Assembly: GCA_963795195.1 (NCBI GenBank)
Contig: CAWCGU010000006.1
Coordinates: forward strand, 2,356,001-2,420,000
Source: CAWCGU01 sp963795195
GTDB lineage: Bacteria > Actinomycetota > Thermoleophilia > Solirubrobacterales > 70-9
DNA: 64,000 nucleotides
Direction of reading: 5' to 3'
Shown: positions 31,296-39,686 of the stretch, piece after piece
Layout of the letters: every line of letters begins with the position of its first letter
Numbering within the stretch: the first letter of the stretch is position 1
Made by a program: the position numbers and the translations under genes
The notes under the pieces: generated by a model
The model's database searches: none
The model's input: only the letters and a program-made list of their open reading frames with translations
What the model was told of the DNA's origin: nothing

Positions 31296-32077
31296 ACCGC
31301 GATTGGCGTGGCGCTGCCGTGCTCCAGCCAGCGCACCCGCGAACCAAGCGCAGACGCCGAGAGGATCGGCTCGGCGACAGATCGGCCCTGGCGGAAGTGC
31401 TTCCAGCCCTCGTAGTGGATCGGCAGGATCGTTGTCGGGTTGAGCAGCCCGCAGAGTTCGACGGCCTCCTGCGCGGTCATCGTGTAGCGGGCGGGCCCTG
31501 AGACCGGGAACTTGACGCCCCCCAGGTGAACGATCGCGGTGCCGACGTCGAGGCGGCGGGCCACCTCGCGCACGCCGTCGTAGAGGACGGTGTCGCCGGA
31601 GATCCAGAGGGCGCCATTGTCCTGCTCCGCCCAGGTCAGGCCGAAGCCGATCACGGCGCCGACGATCGGGCGGCTACCCGGCGGACCGTGGCGGCAGGGG
31701 GTGGCGGTGATCTCGATCGTCGGTTTACCGCCGGCTTCGAGCCGCACCGACGCCCAGGGCGCAAGTCCCCGCGCGTTGCCGCCGAGCCGCTTGGCGCCAG
31801 GCTCCGTCGTGATCACGGTCCCGGCCTCCGGGAGGAAGGCGCGCCCGGCAGGGTCGAGGTTGTCTGCGTGATGGTCGTGGCTCAGCAACACGGCATCGAC
31901 CGGGCCGACATCGTCTGCGGAGATCGCCGGACCCACGAGCTTCTTCGACATCGTCCCCCAGCCGAAGAAGTAGCGCTTGCCGGGCGGGTCGAAGGTTGGG
32001 TCGGTGAGGATGCGCCAGCCGCCGATCTCGATGAGGATCGTGGGGCCGCCGATGTGGGTGATTGAGACCTTGCTCAT
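31292..32077 (-). CDS. MBL-fold metallo-hydrolase (UlaG-like)
   Basis: 261 residues from ATG at 32077, preceded by AAAGGGA at good spacing. Longer in-frame extension upstream crosses the operator and is rejected. The metal site is LLSHDHHADN at residues 64-73, a variant of HxHxDH common in this subfamily. ISGDTVLYDGV and LPIHYEGWKHF supply the later Asp and His ligands. Such enzymes hydrolyse lactones, phosphodiesters or amides; substrate unknown. It is the first gene of an operon with the TetR gene, so the regulator probably controls this enzyme. Confidence 0.88.
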   Translation of the reverse strand: MSKVSITHIGGPTILIEIGGWRILTDPTFDPPGKRYFFGWGTMSKKLVGPAISADDVGPVDAVLLSHDHHADNLDPAGRAFLPEAGTVITTEPGAKRLGGNARGLAPWASVRLEAGGKPTIEITATPCRHGPPGSRPIVGAVIGFGLTWAEQDNGALWISGDTVLYDGVREVARRLDVGTAIVHLGGVKFPVSGPARYTMTAQEAVELCGLLNPTTILPIHYEGWKHFRQGRSVAEPILSASALGSRVRWLEHGSATPIAV

Positions 32078-32099
32078 GTTCGCATCCCTTTCAGAATTG

Positions 32100-32119
32100 T
32101 ATACGGCACCGTATATAAT
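32100..32119. promoter_or_regulatory. TetR-type operator palindrome overlapping a perfect -10 box
   Basis: TATACGGCACCGTATA (32100-32115) is a perfect inverted repeat with 7-bp arms around CA, 22 bp before the ATG of the metallo-hydrolase. It overlaps TATAAT (32114-32119), a consensus -10 for the divergent plus-strand gene. Minus-strand -10-like TATACA lies inside the palindrome. Regulator binding could therefore repress both directions. AT-rich sequence here stands out in a GC-rich region. A -35 box is not clear. Confidence 0.7.
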
Positions 32120-32171
32120 ACACCCAAGAGCGCGGGCGCGCTGTGCGGCTCGGGGTAGAATCGGGAGCCTG

Positions 32172-33962
32172 GTGGCGGGGATTCGACTAGTGCGCACAGG
32201 GATCGTGGCCGTGCTCTGCGCAGCCATCTTCCCCGCGGCTGCGGATGCGGCCACGCTTTTGAACGTCGGCACGCCGACGAGTCCCATCTTCGAGCTCCCG
32301 GAGGGCAACGGCGTTGACGTCGCTTCCCTGGAGCAGGCCGGTCCGGGGATGTCGTCACTGGTCAGCGCGGCTGCGGGATTTGAGACAACGACGTTCACGA
32401 ACCCGACCGGCAGCCTCACGATCAGGCTCGGGGATGACGGCGGCGAAGGCCTGCTCGTAAAGCCGCTCAACTTCAACAAGCCTGTTCACGTCGAAGGCGG
32501 TGGCGGCCACAACGTGCTGGGCCTGGAGAACGGGGCGACGCTGGCCGATGGCTCCGTCGATCTTGCGGGCGGCACCGACGCTTTGCACGTCAGTGGTACG
32601 TCCGCCCCGGAGGCGTTCTCGCTCCTGGCGGCCCCGATGAGCCGCTTGGAGCTTCAACTGGGGGGTCCCGCCGAAGGCCTCACCATCGCTGGAACCGAGT
32701 CCGTGTCGCTTGACGGGTCGGAAGGCCCCGACATCTTCGAGATCTTCAGCCTCACCGACGTGGCTGACCTTGCCACCGTCGAACTCAACGGCGGCATGGG
32801 TGATGACGGGGTTATTCCCGAGCTTGCGGCGGGGCCGACGATGAGCTTCGACGGCGGCCCGGGCTCGGACTTCATGAGCGCCGAGGCCTTGCCCGGAGCC
32901 GCCGACAACATTTCGATCGCCCCCGCCAAGTTCGGGGGGTTCGCGATCAGCCGAAACACGCTCGTGGCAGCGGCCGCGGTCGAGGGCCACAGCACCGAGG
33001 CGCTGAGCCTCAACGCAAGCGACGGAGACGATCAGATCTCCGTCGACGCGTTGCCCGGCGTCAGCGACCTCGGCACCATCGGCATCCAGGCGGGAACCGG
33101 GGACGACGTCGTCAACGTTGCTCCTTCCAGCACCGTCACCGTGAACCTCCATGGTGGTGCCGAAGGGACGGCCGACGTACTCGCCTACACGTCGGGTTGC
33201 GCAGAGGTTGCTCAGACGGAGACCACCCTGACTGCCGCCGGCGCGAAGACGGCTACTTACGTCGATTTCGAACGGGTTGACATCCCCGCCACCTTCAGGA
33301 TGGCGACGACGACCGTCGTCACCGACGAGAGCGCGGGAGCAGTGATGCTCGACGTAACCCGGGGAGCCGCGGGGGCGGCGTCCGTCAACTACCTGATCAC
33401 CCAGAACGGAGTGGCTGCTGCCGCGGACTTCGGACAGCCGACGGGCACCCTCAGCTTCGCCCCCGGCGAGACTGCGAAGTCGTTCAGCGTCCCCCTGGTC
33501 GACGACGCGTCCGCGGAACCTACCGAGGTCTTTGTCGCCAGCCTGACGCCGTCCGGTCTGCTCTCCCAGGTGTGCAGCCCCTCGGCCGCCATGATCACCC
33601 TCACCGATGACGATGTCGTAACGGCCGGCGGGAGATTCGCGATCCGCAAGCTGAAGGCTTCGCGCAAGAACGGCACCGTGACCCTCGTTCTGACCGTGCC
33701 CGCTGCGGGTACGGTCAGGGCTGTCGCCAAGGCGAAGGTCAAGCTCCCGAAGCGCTCCAGGCGGGTCGCCGCCGCCCGCGGCAAGCTCGTCGCCGACGGG
33801 GCTTCGGAGCCGAGCCTGAAGCTGAGGCCGACGCGGCGCGGCAGGCGGATCCTCGCCTCAACGGGGAGCCTGCGGGTGTCCATCACCGCGACCTTCACAC
33901 CGTCTCAGGGCGAATCGGAGACCGCACGCAGATCGGTGACGCTACGACTGTCCAGGCGCTAG
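32172..33962 (+). CDS. Secreted Calx-beta/RTX-like protein with basic C-terminal module
   Basis: The start is GTG at 32172 with GGGAG four bases upstream; GTG at 32190 is an alternative. Both give a signal peptide ending near PAAADA. The body (about 590 residues) has weak RTX-like loops (GGMGDDGV, GGPGSDF, GTGDDVVNV). A Calx-beta domain lies around 33290-33620 (SAGAVMLDVTRGAAG, ADFGQPTGTLSFAPGE, MITLTDDD). The last 110 residues are rich in Lys and Arg (KVKLPKRSRRVAAARGKL) and end in a beta-strand pattern seen on many Thermoleophilia exoproteins; this basic module may bind cell-wall polymer (inference). It is divergent from the metallo-hydrolase operon and shares the operator region. Its stop overlaps the convergent EthD gene by about 20 bases. 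Confidence 0.78.
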   Translation: MAGIRLVRTGIVAVLCAAIFPAAADAATLLNVGTPTSPIFELPEGNGVDVASLEQAGPGMSSLVSAAAGFETTTFTNPTGSLTIRLGDDGGEGLLVKPLNFNKPVHVEGGGGHNVLGLENGATLADGSVDLAGGTDALHVSGTSAPEAFSLLAAPMSRLELQLGGPAEGLTIAGTESVSLDGSEGPDIFEIFSLTDVADLATVELNGGMGDDGVIPELAAGPTMSFDGGPGSDFMSAEALPGAADNISIAPAKFGGFAISRNTLVAAAAVEGHSTEALSLNASDGDDQISVDALPGVSDLGTIGIQAGTGDDVVNVAPSSTVTVNLHGGAEGTADVLAYTSGCAEVAQTETTLTAAGAKTATYVDFERVDIPATFRMATTTVVTDESAGAVMLDVTRGAAGAASVNYLITQNGVAAAADFGQPTGTLSFAPGETAKSFSVPLVDDASAEPTEVFVASLTPSGLLSQVCSPSAAMITLTDDDVVTAGGRFAIRKLKASRKNGTVTLVLTVPAAGTVRAVAKAKVKLPKRSRRVAAARGKLVADGASEPSLKLRPTRRGRRILASTGSLRVSITATFTPSQGESETARRSVTLRLSRR

Positions 33963-34362
33963 TGGACCCTCCGGAAACGGACGGTTCACTAGCCCGATCA
34001 CAACGTGCTCCTCGCCCAGCCAGAGTGGTGAGGACTTCATCTCGATGAATCGTTGCTCGTCCTCGAGCAGTTCCATCGACGCCCGCTGGCCGTCCTCGCT
34101 CGACGAGGCGGCGAGCAACTCGTCGAGGCTTTCCCACCAGAGCTCGGCGACTCCGTCGTAGGTGCGCAGCGGGGTGCCCCGCAGCGGCGCTGAGCGCCTC
34201 ATCCATATCGGTGTCGCGCGAGTGGGTCTGCACGTAGCGACTGATCCGCAGCGTTTCGGCGTGGCGCAGCACCAGCGGCGCGTGCTCCTCGCGCCAGTAG
34301 CGCTGGAACTCATCCCGGCTCATGCCCTGCTTACGCCGTAACGTGAATATCAGCTTGACCAT
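33942..34362 (-). CDS. EthD-domain protein (frameshifted as sequenced)
   Basis: The ATG at 34362 has AAGGAGGA six bases upstream. The N-terminal half is a clear EthD/dimeric alpha-beta barrel start: LIFTLRRKQGMSRDEFQRYW, then REEHAPLVLRHAE. One extra G near 34185 (GCC-g-CTGCGG) splits the frame. The other frame completes the domain: TYDGVAELWWESLDEL and WLGEEHVVIGL, ending TAG at 33942. The corrected length of 139 residues fits the family. EthD proteins often act beside oxidoreductases of degradative pathways; no such partner is adjacent here. Confidence 0.8.
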
Positions 34363-35104
34363 GCATTCCTCCTTCAGCGCTGTCGTCGTCGCCCTCCTGC
34401 TGGCGGGCTCTCTTGCCTCGTGCGGCGAGTCTGACGGTTCACCCCCACCCCAGCGCTCGTCACAGCCGGAGGTTGCTGAGGAACGAGATTCGCCCTGCCC
34501 GCGACTGCCGGCCAACGAGATCGTTTCCGTGCGCAGGGGTGCGAGCGTCGCCGTCCTCGACGCGCCGGGCGGAGGGAAGCTCGGCGAGCTCGGGGATAAG
34601 ACCGATCTCGGTGTACCGACGACGGTTTCGGTCGGCGAACGTCGTGGCTGCTGGCTCGGAGTGCGCACGGAGATCGCCGGCAACGACCGGCTCGGCTGGA
34701 TCCGTTTCGAGATCGAGACTCTGGCGCTCTCGTTCACTCGCCTCGCCCTCCATGCCGACATCTCAGAGCGCAGCCTCGAGTTGCGCCGCGGCGACAGAGT
34801 GCTGGTCGAGGCGACGGTCAGCGTCGGCGGGCCCGAGACCCTGACCCCGACCGGCCACTTCGGCGTCACCGGCGTCTTCGCCGGCGGCCTCAATCCCTTC
34901 TACGGCTGCTGTGCGATCTCGCTCAGCGCCGTGCAGCCGAGCCTGCCGGCCGACTGGCCCGGAGGCGACACGATCGCGATCCACGGCTGGGACGGGCTCG
35001 TCGGCGAGCAGGCCTCCAACGGCTGCCTGCGCGCCACCGACTTCGACATGCGGGCGCTGCTGCGCCACGTGCCGCTGGGCCTGCCGGTCGAAATTTCCGC
35101 CTAG
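34322..35104 (+). CDS. L,D-transpeptidase (YkuD domain) lipoprotein
   Basis: 260 residues from ATG 34322. Other in-frame starts are GTG 34343 and ATG 34361; the last nearly abolishes overlap with the divergent EthD gene. All keep a signal peptide with a lipobox (SLASC). An SH3-like region lies at about 65-130. The catalytic YkuD domain has HGWDG at about 221 and SNGCLR with Cys235 as nucleophile. It would make 3-3 peptidoglycan cross-links, or link proteins to peptidoglycan, at the outer face of the membrane. No ribosome site settles the start. Confidence 0.85.
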   Translation: MPCLRRNVNISLTMHSSFSAVVVALLLAGSLASCGESDGSPPPQRSSQPEVAEERDSPCPRLPANEIVSVRRGASVAVLDAPGGGKLGELGDKTDLGVPTTVSVGERRGCWLGVRTEIAGNDRLGWIRFEIETLALSFTRLALHADISERSLELRRGDRVLVEATVSVGGPETLTPTGHFGVTGVFAGGLNPFYGCCAISLSAVQPSLPADWPGGDTIAIHGWDGLVGEQASNGCLRATDFDMRALLRHVPLGLPVEISA

Positions 35105-35109
35105 TGGAA

Positions 35110-36504
35110 CTAGCGAGTGGCGGCGGCGCCGACCTGCTCGGCGATTGAGCGCTCGACCGCAGTCGCGAAGTCCTCGAGGTCGGCGAGGCGGTCCCGATCG
35201 CCGACCAGCCCGAAGAAGACGCCCCCGTTGAAGCTGACCACTCCGACCGCGAGCGCGTGCCCCTGCGGGGAGAGCGGCACGAACGGGTAGACCTCGGCGA
35301 CACGTGCACCGAGCAGGTAGAAGGGCAGCTGCGGACCGGGCACGTTCGAGATCACCAGGTTCCAGGTCAGCGGCCGCGAGATCGCCGCCGAGATCACGCG
35401 GTTCATCGTCGGTGGCACCCACCCCGTCGCCTCGATCACGAGGGAAGCGGCCTGCGCCGCCTCGGACTCCTTCACGCGGGTCGTTTCCCGGTGAATCTTG
35501 GCCAGCCGGCGGACGGGGTCGTGTTCCTCGAGCGGCAGCTCGACCATCAGGGTCGCGATCCTGTTACCGAGGTCGCCCTGCTCGTCAGGTCGGCGCACCG
35601 ACATCGGCACGAGGGCGACGATCTTGCGCGGAACCGTGTCCCCGCGGCCCTCGAGGAAACTCGCCAGGGCCCCGGTGGTGATCGAAAGAATGACGTCGTT
35701 GACCGTGGCTTCGCTGTCGCCGCGCGCGGTCTTGATCTCATCCAGCGTCGTTGCCGCGAAGGCGACCCGCCGGTCGCGGCCGATGTCTTGATTGAGGGCC
35801 GTCTTTGGCGCCCTTGGCCCTCCGGCGGCGAGCCCGCCGAAGCCCTCGGCCATTCGCTTCACCCGATTGGCCGTGCTGACCGGCATCGTCAGCGCCGAGC
35901 GTGCCGCCTTGCGCGCGTTGCGGATCGGGCGCTGCACGCGCCGGCTGGCGGCTCGCACGAACAGCATCTCCGGGCTGGGCTCGTCGGGATCCCAGCGCTC
36001 CTCGGAGATCTCCATCTCGGTCCCCTGCTTGTTGGGATCGAGCAGGATCGTGCCGACGTCGACCGCGGAGACGCCGTCGACAAGCGCGTGGTGGGTCTTG
36101 GAGATGATCGCGTGGCGCTTGCCGGCCAGGCCTTCGATCAGGTAGACCTGCCAGAGCGGCCGCGAGAAGTCGAGCGGTTGCGACATCACGCGACCGACGA
36201 ACTCCTTCAGCTGCCCGATGCTGCCCGGGCCGGGCAGCGCCGAGTGGCGCACGTGCCAGCGCAGGTCGAAGTTCGGGTCGTCGGCCCAGACCGGGTTGTC
36301 CAGGCCGAGCGGGATCTGGGTCACCTTCTGGCGAAAGCGCGGCACCAGCGTCAAGCGCTTTCCGACGTGCTCGACAAGCTCGTCGAAGGGAGGCGGCTTG
36401 CCTTCGAGGATGATCGTCCCGCCGACGTGCACGTGAATCGGCCCCCGTTCGGCGAGCAGGGAGGACATGTCCGAGGAGGAGAGGGGGGAAAGGCGTTCGT
36501 TCAT
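35110..36504 (-). CDS. Wax ester synthase/diacylglycerol acyltransferase (WS/DGAT)
   Basis: 464 residues, full length for the family. The catalytic HHxxxDG motif is HHALVDG at 138-144. Further family signatures are PLDFSRPLWQVYLIEG at about 110-125, NDVILSITTGAL in the middle, and NLVISNVPGP near residue 385. The enzyme esterifies acyl-CoA to diacylglycerol or fatty alcohol for storage lipid. It is convergent with the L,D-transpeptidase gene (5-bp gap). The PhaC-like and acyl-CoA dehydrogenase genes elsewhere in the window fit a lipid-storing organism, but are not linked to it in an operon. Confidence 0.93.
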   Translation of the reverse strand: MNERLSPLSSSDMSSLLAERGPIHVHVGGTIILEGKPPPFDELVEHVGKRLTLVPRFRQKVTQIPLGLDNPVWADDPNFDLRWHVRHSALPGPGSIGQLKEFVGRVMSQPLDFSRPLWQVYLIEGLAGKRHAIISKTHHALVDGVSAVDVGTILLDPNKQGTEMEISEERWDPDEPSPEMLFVRAASRRVQRPIRNARKAARSALTMPVSTANRVKRMAEGFGGLAAGGPRAPKTALNQDIGRDRRVAFAATTLDEIKTARGDSEATVNDVILSITTGALASFLEGRGDTVPRKIVALVPMSVRRPDEQGDLGNRIATLMVELPLEEHDPVRRLAKIHRETTRVKESEAAQAASLVIEATGWVPPTMNRVISAAISRPLTWNLVISNVPGPQLPFYLLGARVAEVYPFVPLSPQGHALAVGVVSFNGGVFFGLVGDRDRLADLEDFATAVERSIAEQVGAAATR

Positions 36505-36617
36505 CGCCGATTTGCGAGCCTATCCGTTGAGCCGCTCTGAGCCCCGAAGCGTCCAAACGGCAGCAGCCACCGCCCATCAAGGGGGGCACGGATGTCATCT
36601 GGACGCTTTTACCTGTT

Positions 36618-37550
36618 ATGGGCGGCAATTCCGACCAGTTGTTGCTCCGCCGGGTCCAGGCATTGGCCCGTCGCCAGAACGGCACATTCACACGCGAACA
36701 GCTACTCGGGCTGGGGGCATCGAGGCACGCGATCCAGCACCGTCTCGATCGCGGCCGTCTTCATCGCATCCACGACGGCGTCTACGCGTTCGTGCCTGCT
36801 GAAGACCTGACGCGCACGGGTGGTTGGACGGCGGCCGTGCTGGCCTGCGGCAGGCAGGCAGCCCTCAGCGACGAATCCGCCGGCTGTCTGGCTCGGTTCT
36901 GGGAGAAGGAGACACGAGGCGTCGAGGTCACGGTTCCGCCCAACCTCAAGCCCAGGCATCGTGGCATCCTCGTTCACCGCCGATCCCTGCTCCCGAACGA
37001 GATCGTCCGTCGAGACGGAATCCAGGTGACGAGCCCAAACGCCACCTTGGTCGCCTTGGCTGCCCGTTTCCCCAGCAACCAGATCGAGGCGGCGATCTCC
37101 AGGGCATGCTTTCGCCGGCTGACCTCGCCAGAGAGCCTGCTCCGCCACCTCGACACGATCGGCCAACGCAAGGGTGTCGCCCGGATGCGAAAGCTGCTCG
37201 AGCTCCACCTCTTCTCGATGACCGATTCAGAGCTGGAGTATCGCTTCAAGTCGATCGCCGACGCCGCAGGACTGCCAACACCGCTCACCCAGCACCGCGT
37301 CAACGGTTACCGGGTCGACTTCTGGTTCCCAACCCTCGGCCTGGTGGTCGAAGCCGACGGCTTCGGCTCTCACTTCAGCGCCGTCCAGCAGACCACCGAC
37401 CGCAAGCGAGACCAGGCCCACACCGCCGAAGGACTCACCCAGCTGCGCTTCACCCACTACCAAGTTCGCCACGAGCCCAAGCACGTCCAAGCGACGCTCG
37501 AGAGAGTGGCGGGACGACTTTCCCTGACCCTTGACCCTAGCCCGGTCTAG
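36618..37550 (+). CDS. AbiEi-like wHTH plus DUF559 (Vsr/PD-(D/E)XK-like) protein
   Basis: 310 residues. The N-terminal 60 residues match the AbiEi antitoxin winged helix (FTREQLLGLGASRHAIQHRL, then GRLHRIHDGVYAF). The C-terminal 110 residues form a DUF559 nuclease-like fold: SELEYRF (Glu205/Glu207), VDFWFP (Asp234), VVEADGFGSH (Glu245, Asp247) and a DRKRDQ helix. This layout fits PD-(D/E)XK enzymes. No AbiEii toxin gene is adjacent, so a toxin-antitoxin role is not supported. These genes are common in high-GC actinobacteria and often lie alone. The stop overlaps the next convergent gene by four bases. No clear Shine-Dalgarno site. Confidence 0.85.
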   Translation: MGGNSDQLLLRRVQALARRQNGTFTREQLLGLGASRHAIQHRLDRGRLHRIHDGVYAFVPAEDLTRTGGWTAAVLACGRQAALSDESAGCLARFWEKETRGVEVTVPPNLKPRHRGILVHRRSLLPNEIVRRDGIQVTSPNATLVALAARFPSNQIEAAISRACFRRLTSPESLLRHLDTIGQRKGVARMRKLLELHLFSMTDSELEYRFKSIADAAGLPTPLTQHRVNGYRVDFWFPTLGLVVEADGFGSHFSAVQQTTDRKRDQAHTAEGLTQLRFTHYQVRHEPKHVQATLERVAGRLSLTLDPSPV

Positions 37551-39016
37551 GCGCCGTCGTTCGTCCCTGACAAAGCCTCTCGCAGGAACCGCCGGATCTC
37601 CGTCGCCGCCTTGCCGTTCGGGTAATACAGCGCGTCCACGTGGCCCGCGTTCCGCACCTCGAAGTACTCGCTGTTCGGGAACTCGGCCGCGACGCGACGG
37701 CCCTCGTGCGGCGTCGTGACGCTGTCGAGTTCGCCCGATACGACCAGCACCGGCGCCGTCGTGCCCTCGGCGTCGTCCTGCGCGGGCGGTTCGTAGAGGT
37801 CCGTCGGCGGTGGAAAGGTCAGGCAGTACTGGTAGAGGGTGGTCGAGGAGAGCGCAACGTCCCGGGGAGTCAGCGGCGCCAGCGACTCCGGGTCGGGATG
37901 GTCCTGCACCGCCTGCTCGAGCTGCGCGCGCCGCTCCGGTTCGGACGCCGTCTTCTCCCAGAGCAGGGGGTAGTCGTTGCAGGAGACGATCTGTTCGCCG
38001 GCGGTGCTGTAGGAGCGAAGATGACGGCCCGGTTTGCCCTCGGCGGTCAGCGACTTCCAGCGGCTCGGGTTGCCGTTCAGCAGCGCCTGGCCTGCCTCGA
38101 TGATCTCGACGAACGCCTCCGGGGGGCTGTAGCCGCCGGCGAAGAGGGCGTCGACGAGTCCACCGGTGCCGTGACGGCTGCGCCGCAGGAAGTCGATCAG
38201 CCGCTCGAGGAAACGCCGCGGGTCGACCTCGCAGGATGGGGTGCGCTCGCACGAAGTGACCAGCGCGCGGATTCCGGTGCGGGTGATGCTCGGATACCAG
38301 GCGCTCTCGCCGCGCACGGGATAGGCGGAGTCGAGCACAAGCGCATTCAGCGAGCCTGGATGCCGGAACGCGTAGGACTGGCCGAGGAAGGTTCCGTAGG
38401 AGTCGCCGTAGAGCGTGATCTGCTCGTAGCCGAGCGCCTCGCGGACGTCGTCGATGTCATCCGCGGCCGCGGAGGTGCGGTAGGACGAAGCCAGCGGCCC
38501 GAGCTTCTTCGCACAAAGGGCGAGAGCGATGTAGTCAGGAGCACGACCACGCTGCAGGTCGGGGCAATCGACGGTTCCCGAGCGGCCGGTGCCGCGCATG
38601 TCGACGAGCACCAGCGAGCGGTCGTCGAGCAGATCGCCGAAGAGGCGCAGGAAGGCGTGCGCGGTGCCGGTCGAGGCATAGCCCGGCCCGCCTTCGACCG
38701 CGAAGATCGCGCCCTGATCCGGCCGGGCCGGGTCGCGCGGCGGGTGGACCGCGAACCCGATCGTCGTCGTCCCCAGCGACGGGTCCCTGCGCTCGAACGG
38801 AACCTCGAGCTCGCCGCAGCGAAAGCCGTCGGGCTTGGGCAGTTTGCCGCAGCCGGCGAGGTCGGAAAAGGCGATTCCGGGAATCTCGCGCGGGGCGACC
38901 TCATCCGGCGTTGTCTCGCTCGTCGGCTCCTCGACGCCGCCACAGGCGACCGCGACTATCGTGGCGATGCTCGCCAGTCCAGCCATGCCCGCTTTCATCC
39001 ACCGCCGTCCCATCAC
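37547..39016 (-). CDS. S33-type alpha/beta hydrolase lipoprotein (tripeptidyl aminopeptidase-like)
   Basis: 489 residues. Lipoprotein signal peptide with Cys25 (VAVAC). The hydrolase core has the oxyanion EGGPGYAS, nucleophile Ser206 in GDSYG, Asp431 in SGELDSVTT and His459 in NAGHVDAL. The long cap and C-terminal region match secreted actinobacterial proteases of the S33/SlpD-type group. It would act outside the cell on peptides or esters. Start ATG at 39016; an adjacent second ATG follows directly. Confidence 0.88.
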   Translation of the reverse strand: MMGRRWMKAGMAGLASIATIVAVACGGVEEPTSETTPDEVAPREIPGIAFSDLAGCGKLPKPDGFRCGELEVPFERRDPSLGTTTIGFAVHPPRDPARPDQGAIFAVEGGPGYASTGTAHAFLRLFGDLLDDRSLVLVDMRGTGRSGTVDCPDLQRGRAPDYIALALCAKKLGPLASSYRTSAAADDIDDVREALGYEQITLYGDSYGTFLGQSYAFRHPGSLNALVLDSAYPVRGESAWYPSITRTGIRALVTSCERTPSCEVDPRRFLERLIDFLRRSRHGTGGLVDALFAGGYSPPEAFVEIIEAGQALLNGNPSRWKSLTAEGKPGRHLRSYSTAGEQIVSCNDYPLLWEKTASEPERRAQLEQAVQDHPDPESLAPLTPRDVALSSTTLYQYCLTFPPPTDLYEPPAQDDAEGTTAPVLVVSGELDSVTTPHEGRRVAAEFPNSEYFEVRNAGHVDALYYPNGKAATEIRRFLREALSGTNDGA

Positions 39017-39078
39017 GCAAAGCTACAATCGCCCGGCGGTGTTTGCGCACTTTAAAGCTGCGTGACGCCTAAATACTC

Positions 39079-39152
39079 GCGCCCGTAGCTCAGCCGGATA
39101 GAGCGTCGGTCTACGAAACCGAAGGTCACAGGTTCGAATCCTGTCGGGCGCG
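39079..39152 (+). tRNA. tRNA-Arg (anticodon ACG)
   Basis: The acceptor GCGCCCG pairs with CGGGCGC, discriminator G. The D-arm has GCTC-AGCCGGATA-GAGC. The anticodon stem TCGGT/ACCGA holds loop CTACGAA with anticodon ACG. The T-arm is ACAGG-TTCGAAT-CCTGT. Length 74 nt, no CCA encoded. Confidence 0.97.
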
Positions 39153-39686
39153 CTGGCTCTCCTAAGCGGAATTCCGCTCCGCAAGCGGGATTCAGGCAGG
39201 TCCCGCAGGTCGTTCGGCTTCCTTTCGCGCCTACCGCGCATAGCGGGAAACTGGAGGCCCGAAGTTGGGTGCACCGCCACTTCGTCGAGCGCGCCGATAG
39301 ATGGCGCGCACGGGCGGTTTCGGAGGAGGCCCGCCCTCGCCCCTCGACCCATTCCCTCCCTGCCTCGCGGATAGTGGTGAATGGCCAGGCTGAAATGACC
39401 GTGCCGCAGCGCGACCATCGCATTCTGCCGCCAGGTCCGGGCGGCGCTCGCGGTGGCGAAGGTATTCGTCGTTCTTCAGCCGGATACGCGGTCGTAGAGG
39501 TGCGACTGGTAGCTGGGCCGACATCCGCAGCGACCGCCGGTCCTCGCCGGGCAATCGCTTTGATGACGCGCGCCTACGTCGCTTGCCTTGAAACGTGATA
39601 TATACCCGCTGGCCGGGATGCAGCGACTCGAGGGGAGCAGCGCCGTACTTACGAGAGGGAAAAACCGAGCGGCGGCGCGTGGCCCA
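39153..39686. other. Non-coding gap after tRNA-Arg
   Basis: No supported gene lies here. A perfect 14-bp palindrome, AGCGGAATTCCGCT (39165-39178), follows the tRNA by 12 bases and may help end its transcript. An AT-rich GATATATACC near 39595 could be the -10 region for the following secreted protein. ORFs on the minus strand run into the antisense of the tRNA and are spurious. No direct repeat of the tRNA 3' end was seen, so no attachment site is called. Confidence 0.45.

Noticed and set aside
35257..36540. Plus-strand ORF opposite the WS/DGAT gene
   Set aside because: The minus strand encodes a full-length acyltransferase with its catalytic motif; the plus-strand reading has no family character.
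39023..39423. Two overlapping minus-strand ORFs of about 125 residues
   Set aside because: They read the antisense of tRNA-Arg (PTGFEPVTFGFVDRRSIRLS), a well-known artefact, and show no family features.
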